Positions 1 through 6,775 of a stretch of 15,145 nt of DNA are shown here, in pieces. The translations under genes and the position numbers were made by a program. The stretch is from assembly GCA_947479075.1 (NCBI GenBank), contig CANJZR010000023.1, positions 1-15,145 on the forward strand. Direction: 5' to 3'. Under the pieces are notes generated by a model. It saw only the letters and a list, made by a program, of their open reading frames with translations, was not told the origin of the DNA and did no database searches. Source of the stretch: Planctomycetaceae bacterium (GTDB lineage: Bacteria; Planctomycetota; Planctomycetia; Planctomycetales; Planctomycetaceae). Numbering within the stretch: the first letter of the stretch is position 1; every line of letters begins with the position of its first letter.

Positions 1-932
1 ACGGCCAGCGACTTGCGAGCTTCTTTGACGGAGAACTGATTCGCATCCTTCGTTGCGTTGAAGATCATCAGACCGCGAGGAGCACACAGGCCGAGGATCT
101 CGCCCTCGCAGCAAAAGCTGGCTGCCCCGGGGACGACCTCGCACATGCAACAGGCTGTCCCGAGGTAGGCGTTGTATGTCCCGACCGAGCAGACGGGGAC
201 CACAGCCTTGAACCGCGTGTCCCACGCCCCGGCGTACATCGTCTGGTTACCGCCTCCGCTGGCTCCGGTGATACCGAGTTTTTCGGGGTCGACCTCGGGG
301 CGGCTTTGCAGGTAATCAACGGCCCGCATGTTCTCATAGACCTGAATACCGCTGAGCGGCTTACCGATCGGGAAGAGTGTCCCCGCAGTCATTTCGCCGT
401 GGTACTCACCAAGAGCCTTGCCGACGCCACGTTCACCCGCTCCAAACGCATCCACCGCCAGCACGAAGAACCCATGCTTCGCCAGTCCGATACAGCGGGC
501 CTGAACTTGCGGCGATTGCTTCGCTTCCTTCCAGTGACCATGCACACAGAGGACCGCCGGGAGCTTGCCTTCCTTCTTCGGGACATACGCATGAGCTGTC
601 ATCCAGACACCGGGGAAGGTCTGGATTACCAGCTTTTCAAGCTTGTATCCGTCTCGATCAAGTTCATCGAGCTTGCGAGGAGCAAGGTCACACGGCACTT
701 CCGGGAACCCGCCCCACGACTCGAGTAGCTTCTTCCGTACCACGGCCAGCCGACGATTGGCCGCGGCGAGGTCATCCAGCCGAGCCCCGCCCGCAGCGAC
801 ATCCCGTTGGGCCGCCGAGCGAATGAATTCCAGGTAGGCATTTGTATTCGGCTTCTGGGCCTTGGCCATTCCCGCCAGTCCGAAGACCACCCCGCAGGCC
901 ATCGCACAGAGTAACCCGTGTCGTTTCGTCAT
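1..932 (-). CDS. Secreted alpha/beta hydrolase (acetylxylan esterase/dienelactone hydrolase-like), 3' end cut off
   Basis: The minus-strand frame is open from an ATG at 932 to the window edge, giving 310 codons without a stop. An AGGAG Shine-Dalgarno site (942-946) lies 9 bases upstream of the ATG. Residues 1-25 form a Sec signal peptide ending in AKA, so the product is probably exported to the periplasm or beyond. An HGHW oxyanion-type motif sits at residues 131-134. The nucleophile elbow GASGGG puts the catalytic serine at residue 225, and Asp296 in TKDANQFS is a candidate triad acid. The catalytic histidine would lie beyond the edge. The fold resembles the large exported esterase families of planctomycetes that deacetylate plant or algal polysaccharides; the true substrate cannot be read from the sequence. 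The family call is firm and the acetylxylan esterase activity is inference. Confidence 0.85.
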   Translation of the reverse strand, partial: MTKRHGLLCAMACGVVFGLAGMAKAQKPNTNAYLEFIRSAAQRDVAAGGARLDDLAAANRRLAVVRKKLLESWGGFPEVPCDLAPRKLDELDRDGYKLEKLVIQTFPGVWMTAHAYVPKKEGKLPAVLCVHGHWKEAKQSPQVQARCIGLAKHGFFVLAVDAFGAGERGVGKALGEYHGEMTAGTLFPIGKPLSGIQVYENMRAVDYLQSRPEVDPEKLGITGASGGGNQTMYAGAWDTRFKAVVPVCSVGTYNAYLGTACCMCEVVPGAASFCCEGEILGLCAPRGLMIFNATKDANQFSVKEARKSLA

Positions 933-1313
933 GGTGATTCACTCCTGGATCTGGCGACGATTTCGCTCACGCTTCGTCGCCCAAGCATGTCCGAAACAGC
1001 ATACAGATCAGCCAGATTGAATGCTTGCGAGACGACCTTCATGTCGTCATCCAGTCATCAATGGGCGATACGATCCGCCTGACCAGCGATGGTTCTCATC
1101 TCTGACCAGACCGCAGATCCATTTTCGCCCGTGCCGTTAAACTCCACAGATTCGGACTTCTCGAATCTCGTTTTGGGGTATTCTGGTGGGATCGTGTGGC
1201 GAAAAAGCAACGCGACGCTACCGGTGAGGCAGTTTGTAGTATCGCGCCCCGGCTCTCCCTCCGGTGGACGCACGGAGTTCATCTCTTTCCCCAGAGAGTT
1301 CGGAGCAGCAAGC
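933..1313. other. Divergent intergenic region without a recognisable gene
   Basis: These 381 bases separate the hydrolase (minus) from the methyltransferase pair (plus) and must carry both promoters. The frame of the first methyltransferase stays open back to an ATG at 1089. That extension has no Shine-Dalgarno site and no recognisable domain, so it is treated as untranslated. A TATTCT box near 1178 was seen, but without a matching -35 element, so no promoter is called. Confidence 0.5.
1302..1305 (+). promoter_or_regulatory. Ribosome binding site fixing the start of the first methyltransferase
   Basis: GGAG lies 8 bases before the ATG at 1314, in the frame that begins with the methyltransferase N-terminus. 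It favours this start over the in-frame ATG at 1089, which has no such site. Confidence 0.55.
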
Positions 1314-2039
1314 ATGTCAGAGGACGGCAAGCAGCAGTTTCAGCCCTTCGAGAACGACATTCAAAAGGGCGGTGCCTACCAGTACACCACCGGTGAGCGT
1401 TATTCCGCTCGCGTGGCGAACGCCCGGATCTCCGATGTCGCAAACACCGTTCTCGACTTGCGGGGGATGAAAGTCCTCGACATCGGCTGTGGGGACGGGA
1501 CTTATACGTTCGAGCTGTACCACCGCTCGAAGCCGCTCTCGATCCATGGCATCGATCTGTCCGAGGGAGCCATCGCGACCGCCCAGTCGAAGAGCCCCGA
1601 TCCATCGGTCACCTTCTCGACCTGCAGCGGCAGCAAATTGCCCTTCGCAGACAATACCTTCGATGTCGCACACGTTCGCGGTGTGCTGCACCACATGGAT
1701 CACCCCGAAGAGGGTGTGGCCGAAGCCCTGCGCGTCGCCCGCAAGATCATCATCGTCGAGCCGAATGGCTGGAACCCCGTGCTCAAGGTCATCGAGAAGA
1801 CCTCGAAGTACCACATCGAGCACCGCGAGCGTTCGTTCACGTCGAGCTTGATTGAGAGCTGGTGTACAGCACGCGGGGCTCGTGTGACGAACCGGACGTG
1901 GGCCGGGCTGGTGCCATTCTTCTGCCCCGAGCCGTTTGCCCGCTTCCTCAAGTCGATCGAACCGGTCGTTGAGAAGATCCCGGTCGCCCGCCAGTTGAGC
2001 TGTGCGGTGTTCGCCGTCACCGCTGAGCGTCCCGCCTAA
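1314..2039 (+). CDS. Class I SAM-dependent methyltransferase (Methyltransf_11 type)
   Basis: This 241-aa protein carries the glycine-rich SAM-binding motif I VLDIGCGDGTY at residues 54-64. A motif II acid follows in the GIDLSEGAI segment. The motif-IV region has LPFADNTFD followed by the typical RGVLHHMDHPE. The C-terminal part, after the conserved VEPNGWNP, is hydrophobic-aromatic and resembles methyltransferases of surface-glycan or lipid gene clusters. The start at 1314 is supported by GGAG 8 bases upstream. The next gene is another methyltransferase 24 bases downstream on the same strand, so both are probably co-transcribed. The substrate is unknown; a small molecule, sugar or lipid is more likely than nucleic acid, because no RNA- or DNA-binding extension is visible. 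Confidence 0.85.
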   Translation: MSEDGKQQFQPFENDIQKGGAYQYTTGERYSARVANARISDVANTVLDLRGMKVLDIGCGDGTYTFELYHRSKPLSIHGIDLSEGAIATAQSKSPDPSVTFSTCSGSKLPFADNTFDVAHVRGVLHHMDHPEEGVAEALRVARKIIIVEPNGWNPVLKVIEKTSKYHIEHRERSFTSSLIESWCTARGARVTNRTWAGLVPFFCPEPFARFLKSIEPVVEKIPVARQLSCAVFAVTAERPA

Positions 2040-2063
2040 CCACCCCTGGAAGTGTGCCCCGAC

Positions 2064-3044
2064 ATGCTCACCATCGCCGAGTGTTCGACTTCGGACGCAT
2101 TCAGTGTCGCCTCCCCCGCCAGCCAGAATCGGATCGGGAACGGTCACATGGAAATTGAACGGACCTGTCCGGTGTGCGCTCACGATTCGACCGTCGTGTA
2201 CGCCGAGGCACGAATCGATCCGAAGCGGCTGGGTGAATTCGCGTACGCCTCGCGCAAGATGCCCGAGTACATGCACCTGCGATTGATGCAGTGTCCCCAG
2301 TGCGATCTGGTCTACGCGAATCCGGTCCCGGCTCCCAGCGAACTGGAAACTGCCTACCGCGAGGCAGCGTATGACAGCAAGGTCGAAGCCGAGTATGCCG
2401 CTCAGACCTATGCGGCCCAGGTACGCCGCTTCTGTGATCGCCTGCCCGACCGCGTGGGTACGCTCGACATCGGTGCGGGAGATGGTGCGTTCTGTGGTCA
2501 GCTGCAGAAGCTGGGCTTCACGAACATCATCGGCCTCGAACCGTCATCCGCTCCGATCGCAGCTGCAGAACCATCGGTGAAGGACTGTCTCAAGCAGGAG
2601 ATGTTCGTCCCCGGACGGTTTGAGGCCAACTCGTTCTCACTGGTGACCTGCTTCCAGACGATTGAACACGTTCCTGAGCCGAAAGTGCTCTGTCAGGAAG
2701 CCGCGAGAATTCTGAAACCCGGCGGGGCCCTCTGTCTTGTTGGACACAATCGCCGTTCGCTCTCCTGCAAGATCCTCGGCCGACGCTCGCCGATCTTCGA
2801 CGTGGAACATCTGCAGCTCTTTTCGCCGGAGAGTATGCGTCGCCTGCTCACCGATTCAGGGCTGACGGATGTCGTGGTACTTCCGATCTATAACCGGTAT
2901 CCACTGGCCTACTGGGCGCGGCTGTTTCCGTTCCCGCGAGCCATCAAGGACCTGCTGATCAAGGGATTGAATGCGACCGGCATCGGGCGAATTCCGTTTC
3001 CGCTTCCCGCTGGCAACATGGTCGCATGGGGCTTTCGCAAGTAG
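2064..3044 (+). CDS. Zinc-ribbon class I SAM-dependent methyltransferase
   Basis: The protein (326 aa from this ATG) begins its conserved part with CPVC (Cys35, Cys38) and CPQC (Cys77, Cys80), a four-cysteine zinc ribbon. The SAM-binding core follows: TLDIGAGDGAF at about 133-143, then GLEPSSAP, CFQTIEHVPEP and LKPGGALCLVG. This architecture is common among methyltransferases that modify nucleotide-sugar-derived or cell-surface glycans. The start is uncertain. ATG 2064 has GGAAG 11 bases upstream, a GTG at 2052 is also in frame, and ATG 2148 begins right at the zinc ribbon after GGGAA. The first 28 residues look unconserved, so 2148 may be the real start. The gene follows the previous methyltransferase by 24 bases, consistent with an operon acting on one substrate. 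Confidence 0.85.
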   Translation: MLTIAECSTSDAFSVASPASQNRIGNGHMEIERTCPVCAHDSTVVYAEARIDPKRLGEFAYASRKMPEYMHLRLMQCPQCDLVYANPVPAPSELETAYREAAYDSKVEAEYAAQTYAAQVRRFCDRLPDRVGTLDIGAGDGAFCGQLQKLGFTNIIGLEPSSAPIAAAEPSVKDCLKQEMFVPGRFEANSFSLVTCFQTIEHVPEPKVLCQEAARILKPGGALCLVGHNRRSLSCKILGRRSPIFDVEHLQLFSPESMRRLLTDSGLTDVVVLPIYNRYPLAYWARLFPFPRAIKDLLIKGLNATGIGRIPFPLPAGNMVAWGFRK

Positions 3045-3056
3045 TGTCGCGGCGAG

Positions 3057-3076
3057 CGGCAGGCGTGAGCCTGCCG
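3057..3076 (+). terminator. Perfect 8-bp hairpin with GTGA (GNRA) loop after the methyltransferase operon
   Basis: CGGCAGGC and GCCTGCCG pair perfectly around GTGA, 12 bases after the methyltransferase stop codon and between convergent genes. No T-run follows, so it is not a textbook intrinsic terminator. It could be an RNA-stabilising 3' hairpin, a Rho-linked terminator or a copy of a short dispersed palindrome. Confidence 0.4.
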
Positions 3077-3244
3077 GTAATGATCACCGATCAATGCTCG
3101 TCGGGACGTTGCTGGATGGCGTGACGCTTGATGAGAGCTTTGCGCGGAACTGTGCGAGACGATTAGAAGCACCATCGGCCTGACGCCCGACGCTCGCCCA
3201 CCAAGAAAATCGCGAGTCGATTGCCGCTGAGCGGTGGGCAGGAT

Positions 3245-4573
3245 TTACTCTGCTGCAGGCTGATTGCCAAGACCTGTCCCTGCGGGGGTACGACCTTCCC
3301 ACCAGAGCCAGACGGCCACCGATGCGATGAGCGGCGTACAGCCGATCAGGGCCAGCCCCGCATCAAACGGGCCAATCCACGGCACTTCTCCCGCAGCCTT
3401 GAGCTTCTCGTTATGAGCGATCGTCCAGTCGATCGCCTTACCGTAGTACTTTTGAATCGGGGCGGAGGCGAGCCACGCAATCGTACTCAGCAGTCCTGTC
3501 ACCTTCCCCTGATGAGTACGGGACAGGTCCTGGCTCCAGGTGTAGTAACACGGAAAGAGCCCCAGCATCCCCGCCGCAATCACGAGCAGCACGCCCAGCA
3601 GCAACGGCCCCTTCGGCAGCCAGGGAATGAACAGCGAAAACGCACTGCATACCGCACAGCCGGTGAACACAATCCGGCGGGCGAGCCCCACGCTCCGCAA
3701 TCCCGCTCCGGCTAACCACACTGTCGCGATACCGGCCAGAACGCAACCAATATCGGTGGCTGCATTGAAGGCTGCGGTGAAGAGCAGGCGTTCATTCTCG
3801 GAGTAACCTCGCCCCTGCTCCAGGAACTTCGGCAACCACGCCCGAAACAGCTGCCAGGCGGCGTTGATGGAAACCACCACGAGGATCATGATGGCGAATC
3901 GCCGAATGAAGGTCTTTTCTTTCCACCATCCCGCTTCGTCCTTGCCCTCGGCGTGAGCTTCCTCGGGAGCCAGATTCACATGATGAGACACTGCAAACCA
4001 GCCGAGTAACCAGGCAAATCCCAACCCACCGATCACGAGAAACGGCATTCGCCAACCCGTGTCGAACTGAATCACCATCACCTTGATCATGAGCGGGGTG
4101 ATGATCGCACCGATTGATGTTCCGCTTTGCAGCAGGCTATTCCCGAATGTCCGCTCCGAGGGGGCCAGCAGACGTTGTGTCGTCCTTAATGCACAAGGCC
4201 AGTGCGCTGCCTCAAAGAACCCGAGCAGTACCCGGCAGATGAGCAACTGTTTATAGCTCTGGCAGAACCCGGTGGCGGCCCCCGCTCCGGACCACAAAAC
4301 AATCATCGCCGGGTAGAGCCAGCGGACATTCACCATGTCCGCTGTCACCCCAAAGACGATGGCTCCCACCGCGAAGGCGATGCCGAAACCCAGTTCGACG
4401 TTGCCATAGTCCTCATTATTGAGGCTGAATTCCTTCTCGATACGCGTCTGGACATTTCCCAGCGTCTGACGGTCCATGTAGTTCAGCGTGCTGGCCAACA
4501 GCAGGACGATACAGACTGCCCAAGTCGCGGTGGTCCAACGGGCACCTTCCGTCTGTGAGGGAATCGGTGGCAT
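3245..4573 (-). CDS. MFS transporter, anion:cation symporter (ACS) type
   Basis: This 442-aa integral membrane protein has 12 visible hydrophobic segments in two groups of six, split by a charged central loop (HAEGKDEAGWW, about residues 208-218). TM1 ends in LNYMDRQTL, and TM4 carries RVLLGFFEAAHWP; both are hallmarks of the ACS branch that includes hexuronate, galactonate and other sugar-acid importers driven by protons. The product would sit in the inner membrane. The ATG at 4573 starts directly before TM1 with a short soluble N-terminus; no strong Shine-Dalgarno site is seen. It is convergent with the methyltransferase operon and has no catabolic genes beside it, so the substrate (a sugar acid or other organic anion) remains inference. 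Confidence 0.88.
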   Translation of the reverse strand: MPPIPSQTEGARWTTATWAVCIVLLLASTLNYMDRQTLGNVQTRIEKEFSLNNEDYGNVELGFGIAFAVGAIVFGVTADMVNVRWLYPAMIVLWSGAGAATGFCQSYKQLLICRVLLGFFEAAHWPCALRTTQRLLAPSERTFGNSLLQSGTSIGAIITPLMIKVMVIQFDTGWRMPFLVIGGLGFAWLLGWFAVSHHVNLAPEEAHAEGKDEAGWWKEKTFIRRFAIMILVVVSINAAWQLFRAWLPKFLEQGRGYSENERLLFTAAFNAATDIGCVLAGIATVWLAGAGLRSVGLARRIVFTGCAVCSAFSLFIPWLPKGPLLLGVLLVIAAGMLGLFPCYYTWSQDLSRTHQGKVTGLLSTIAWLASAPIQKYYGKAIDWTIAHNEKLKAAGEVPWIGPFDAGLALIGCTPLIASVAVWLWWEGRTPAGTGLGNQPAAE

Positions 4574-4749
4574 GCGTGGGTCTCGTCAGGTGAAATATCG
4601 AGGAGGGCCCTTTATCGACGATCGCTTATGGAAAAGAAAGTGAATGGAACGGAACCTGGAAACCGGGACAATCGAGGTGTCCCAAGCGGATATCTTACGC
4701 CCCCCTCGGTGGCCGAGTGGCTGGGTTCATCCATCAGCTGCTCCCCCGT

Positions 4750-4778
4750 TTGACTTCCGGAACAGCTCGCGTTATCTT
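4750..4778 (+). promoter_or_regulatory. Sigma70-type promoter for the 55-aa basic protein
   Basis: TTGACT (4750-4755), a 17-base spacer and TATCTT (4773-4778) match the -35/-10 consensus at 5 of 6 and 4 of 6 positions with ideal spacing. Transcription would begin near 4785, leaving about 66 bases of leader before the ATG at 4851. Confidence 0.5.
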
Positions 4779-4850
4779 ACGCGATTCCCCTGCCGCAGCC
4801 ATCGGGGCTGCCTCAGGTGAGTTCTCCGCAAGTTGTTAGTGTGACTGACC

Positions 4851-5018
4851 ATGGGTCGAATTGAACGTCAGCGTGAATTGGCTCGCCAGCGGACTCGCAA
4901 GGTGAAGATCAAGAAGCTTCGCCTGTTGTACGCTGCAGCAAAAACTGATGCCGACAAGAAGGTCGTTGCAGACAAGATGTTCCGCATCAGCCCCTTCGCA
5001 CCACTCGTTCTCGAGTAG
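4851..5018 (+). CDS. Small basic protein, 55 aa, DUF6800-like
   Basis: ATG 4851 to TAG 5018 encodes 55 residues. The N-terminal two thirds is rich in Arg and Lys: it opens MGRIERQRELARQRTRK and continues into KIKKLR, probably one long amphipathic basic helix. After YAAAKTDADKKVVADK the chain ends in the neutral FRISPFAPLVLE. From memory this matches a short planctomycete family of unknown function (DUF6800); the family name should be confirmed by search. The composition resembles small ribosome- or RNA-associated proteins, but that is inference. Support for a real gene comes from a good promoter 72 bases upstream and a perfect intrinsic terminator 97 bases after the stop. No clear Shine-Dalgarno site is present. 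Confidence 0.8.
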   Translation: MGRIERQRELARQRTRKVKIKKLRLLYAAAKTDADKKVVADKMFRISPFAPLVLE

Positions 5019-5114
5019 TTGTGAGTGGTCAGTGACGCAGGTGATCACAGCCTTTTGAGGCTGTGTCTCCGTGTTGCCATGCCTGAGTTTATGACCGGGC
5101 ACTCCAAGACAAAC

Positions 5115-5150
5115 AAAAACAGGGTGTCGATTTCTCGACACCCTGTTTTT
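5115..5150. terminator. Bidirectional intrinsic terminator, perfect 16-bp stem
   Basis: Positions 5115-5130 and 5135-5150 are exact reverse complements around a TTTC loop. The stem has a GC core (CAGGGTGTCGA) flanked by A5 on the left and T5 on the right, so it works in either direction. It separates the convergent 55-aa gene and cyclo-ligase gene. A weaker hairpin (CACAGCC/GGCTGTG, 5046-5065) lies just upstream. Confidence 0.9.
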
Positions 5151-5184
5151 ATTGACTCACTAGTATTGGCCACCCAGAGACGGG

Positions 5185-5793
5185 CTATTTTTTGCCCCGG
5201 CCCAGGCCTTCATAGACAGCAGCTTCGGTCACGACCTTGTCCATGAAGATGTCGTGGTGCTGCATCGGAATTTCCGGGAAGAGCTGGCACTCGAAGGAGA
5301 GGGCGACCAGTGAGGTCGTCGAGAGGGCGTGTTCCAGAAGCTTGTCGTAGTAGCCCTTGCCGTGACCGGTCCGACCTCCGCGGCGGTCGAACGCCACCCC
5401 GGGAACGAGAATCAGGTCGAGTTCCTCGACCGGAGTCTTCTTCGCGACGACGGTTCGCAGCTCCGCCTTGGGCTCCAGGATGCGGTACATCCCGAGTTCC
5501 AGCTCATCCATCGATTCCAGATGGAACAGCTCCAGCTCACCATCGACACAGTACGGAATCACGACCCGCTTTCCACTGGCCAATGCTGCCGGAAGTGCCT
5601 GCCGAGTGCGAACTTCCGTCCGAACGTCGACATAAAACATGACCGTTTTTGCATTCTGGTACTCGGGCAGCTGCATGACCCGATCCACGATGACCTGGCT
5701 GACTTCGTCCTTATTCAGCTGATCTTTGCGGGCGGCGTGGGCCTGCTCACGAATCTTTGTTTTCAGTTCGGAAAGCTGGGCGGATGTCGACAT
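5185..5793 (-). CDS. 5-formyltetrahydrofolate cyclo-ligase
   Basis: This 202-aa cytosolic enzyme uses ATP to convert 5-formyl-tetrahydrofolate into 5,10-methenyl-tetrahydrofolate, returning the storage or inhibitory folate to one-carbon metabolism. The N-terminal R22-K23 after a helical segment is typical of the ATP-binding start of the family. The signature LVPGVAFDRRGGRTGHGKGYY spans residues 129-149 and forms the phosphate-binding and catalytic loop. Length is normal for the family (YgfA/MTHFS, about 180-205 aa). ATG 5793 is preceded by AGGAAA 8 bases upstream. The gene is convergent with the 55-aa gene and shares its terminator; arfB lies 158 bases upstream on the same strand, so read-through from arfB is possible. 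Confidence 0.95.
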   Translation of the reverse strand: MSTSAQLSELKTKIREQAHAARKDQLNKDEVSQVIVDRVMQLPEYQNAKTVMFYVDVRTEVRTRQALPAALASGKRVVIPYCVDGELELFHLESMDELELGMYRILEPKAELRTVVAKKTPVEELDLILVPGVAFDRRGGRTGHGKGYYDKLLEHALSTTSLVALSFECQLFPEIPMQHHDIFMDKVVTEAAVYEGLGRGKK

Positions 5794-5951
5794 ACTGTAA
5801 ATTTCCTGCGTGCCTTCATTCCGGGCGACCGTCCCGGTTCACGTGACCGCAATATCATACGACTCGCATAACAGTTCGCTATCTTCAGGCACCAGATTTC
5901 CCGCGAATGAACTGACTCACCCCGCACATCCATGCACAGACTCATGAGGGA

Positions 5952-6392
5952 TTAGTCATCCGAGGAAGGAAGCCGGCGTTGCGACTTCTTTTCCGAACCC
6001 AGCTTTTTTGCTTTGAGGCGGCGGGCATTCGACGCCCGGGTGGGTTTCGATTTCTTACGGACTTTGGCCACGACCAGTGTCTTCTGCAGAATCGCCCTCA
6101 GCTTCTCCAGACAGTCCTCCCGGTTCCGAGGCTGATCCCGGTAGAGCTGGGAGACGACCAGTAAATCCCCGTCGACCGTCAGTTGGGGCTCCAGCCTGCT
6201 CAGGACCCGGAACCGCAGCTCCTCGGGTATCGCGGCCGAATCATGGGGGCGCCAGCGCAACTGCGCTTTGGAGCTAACTTTGTTGACGTTCTGCCCGCCG
6301 GGGCCCGAACTGCGCACGAACGCAAACTCGATTTCGGACAGGGGAATCCGAAAACGAGAGTTGATTTCGAGCTGTTCAGTGCTGGTAGACAT
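5952..6392 (-). CDS. arfB: Alternative ribosome-rescue factor B (peptidyl-tRNA hydrolase, GGQ)
   Basis: Starting at ATG 6392 the protein is 146 aa, close to E. coli ArfB/YaeJ (140 aa). The frame is open upstream to 6503, but those 37 residues have no counterpart in the family. The release-factor catalytic loop SSGPGGQNVNKVSSKA contains GGQ at residues 32-34. From about residue 108 the tail is strongly basic (KVRKKSKPTRASNARR and further Lys/Arg). In this family the tail inserts into the empty mRNA channel of stalled ribosomes while GGQ hydrolyses the peptidyl-tRNA. The short length, the tail and the absence of codon-recognition domains argue against a normal release factor. It is divergent from rnr and upstream of the cyclo-ligase gene. 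Confidence 0.92.
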   Translation of the reverse strand: MSTSTEQLEINSRFRIPLSEIEFAFVRSSGPGGQNVNKVSSKAQLRWRPHDSAAIPEELRFRVLSRLEPQLTVDGDLLVVSQLYRDQPRNREDCLEKLRAILQKTLVVAKVRKKSKPTRASNARRLKAKKLGSEKKSQRRLPSSDD

Positions 6393-6775
6393 ACGGGCAG
6401 AGCCAGGAAACAGGGGCGGGGTGCAGACACCTCTCGCCCCGGTGATGTTCGCATGCGAGCAAACAATCTGGCCAGTGTCCCCATTCACGACACCCTCAGA
6501 CACCCCACATCGGGTGAAATCTGTAACTCAAGACCAGATCATTCAGCGCTCTGCGACATTGTACACCGGGTCAGTCGAGGAATCCCACAATGTCCGCGAA
6601 CCTGCGGCAGTAACTCGTGTCTACCTTCTCATCATGAGGTTGTTATCCCGGAGAACGGTCTCTGGTGTTCCCCATGGGTGAAACACGTTAGCCTATATCG
6701 CAGATGAGACCGAAGCGTGTCCGCCATCGGCGACGGAATGGGTCTACTAGCTCTCAAAGTCATATCAGGAATCGC
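6393..6775. other. Divergent arfB-rnr intergenic region with a 10-bp palindrome
   Basis: These 383 bases hold both promoters. A perfect palindrome TCGCATGCGA (6449-6458) lies 57 bases upstream of arfB and could be an operator. A TATATC box at 6694-6699 upstream of rnr lacks a good -35 element. The rnr frame is open back to ATG 6704, but the start is placed at 6776. No other gene is supported. Confidence 0.4.
6767..6770 (+). promoter_or_regulatory. Ribosome binding site fixing the rnr start
   Basis: AGGA lies 5 bases before ATG 6776. The in-frame ATG at 6704 has no such site, and its 24 extra residues are basic and low in complexity, so 6776 is preferred. Confidence 0.5.

Noticed and set aside
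1317..2276. Long minus-strand frame of 319 codons opposite the first methyltransferase
   Set aside because: It is the antisense shadow of a GC-rich gene; the plus-strand frame has a full methyltransferase motif set and the minus-strand frame has no recognisable domain.
3192..3239. Inverted repeat GCCCACC/GGTGGGC before the MFS stop codon
   Set aside because: Only 7 bp with a loop of about 30 bases and no T-run; not distinguishable from chance.
4705..4723. tRNA-Ser-like D-arm string (GGTGGCCGAGTGGCTG)
   Set aside because: No acceptor, anticodon or T-arm follows within a tRNA length. Part of the match is explained by a simple CTCGG-TGG-CCGAG hairpin.
5794..5951. Possible 6S RNA, because 6S RNA precedes ygfA in enterobacteria
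   Set aside because: The gap is 158 bases, shows no long rod with a central bubble, and the linkage is not known for this phylum.
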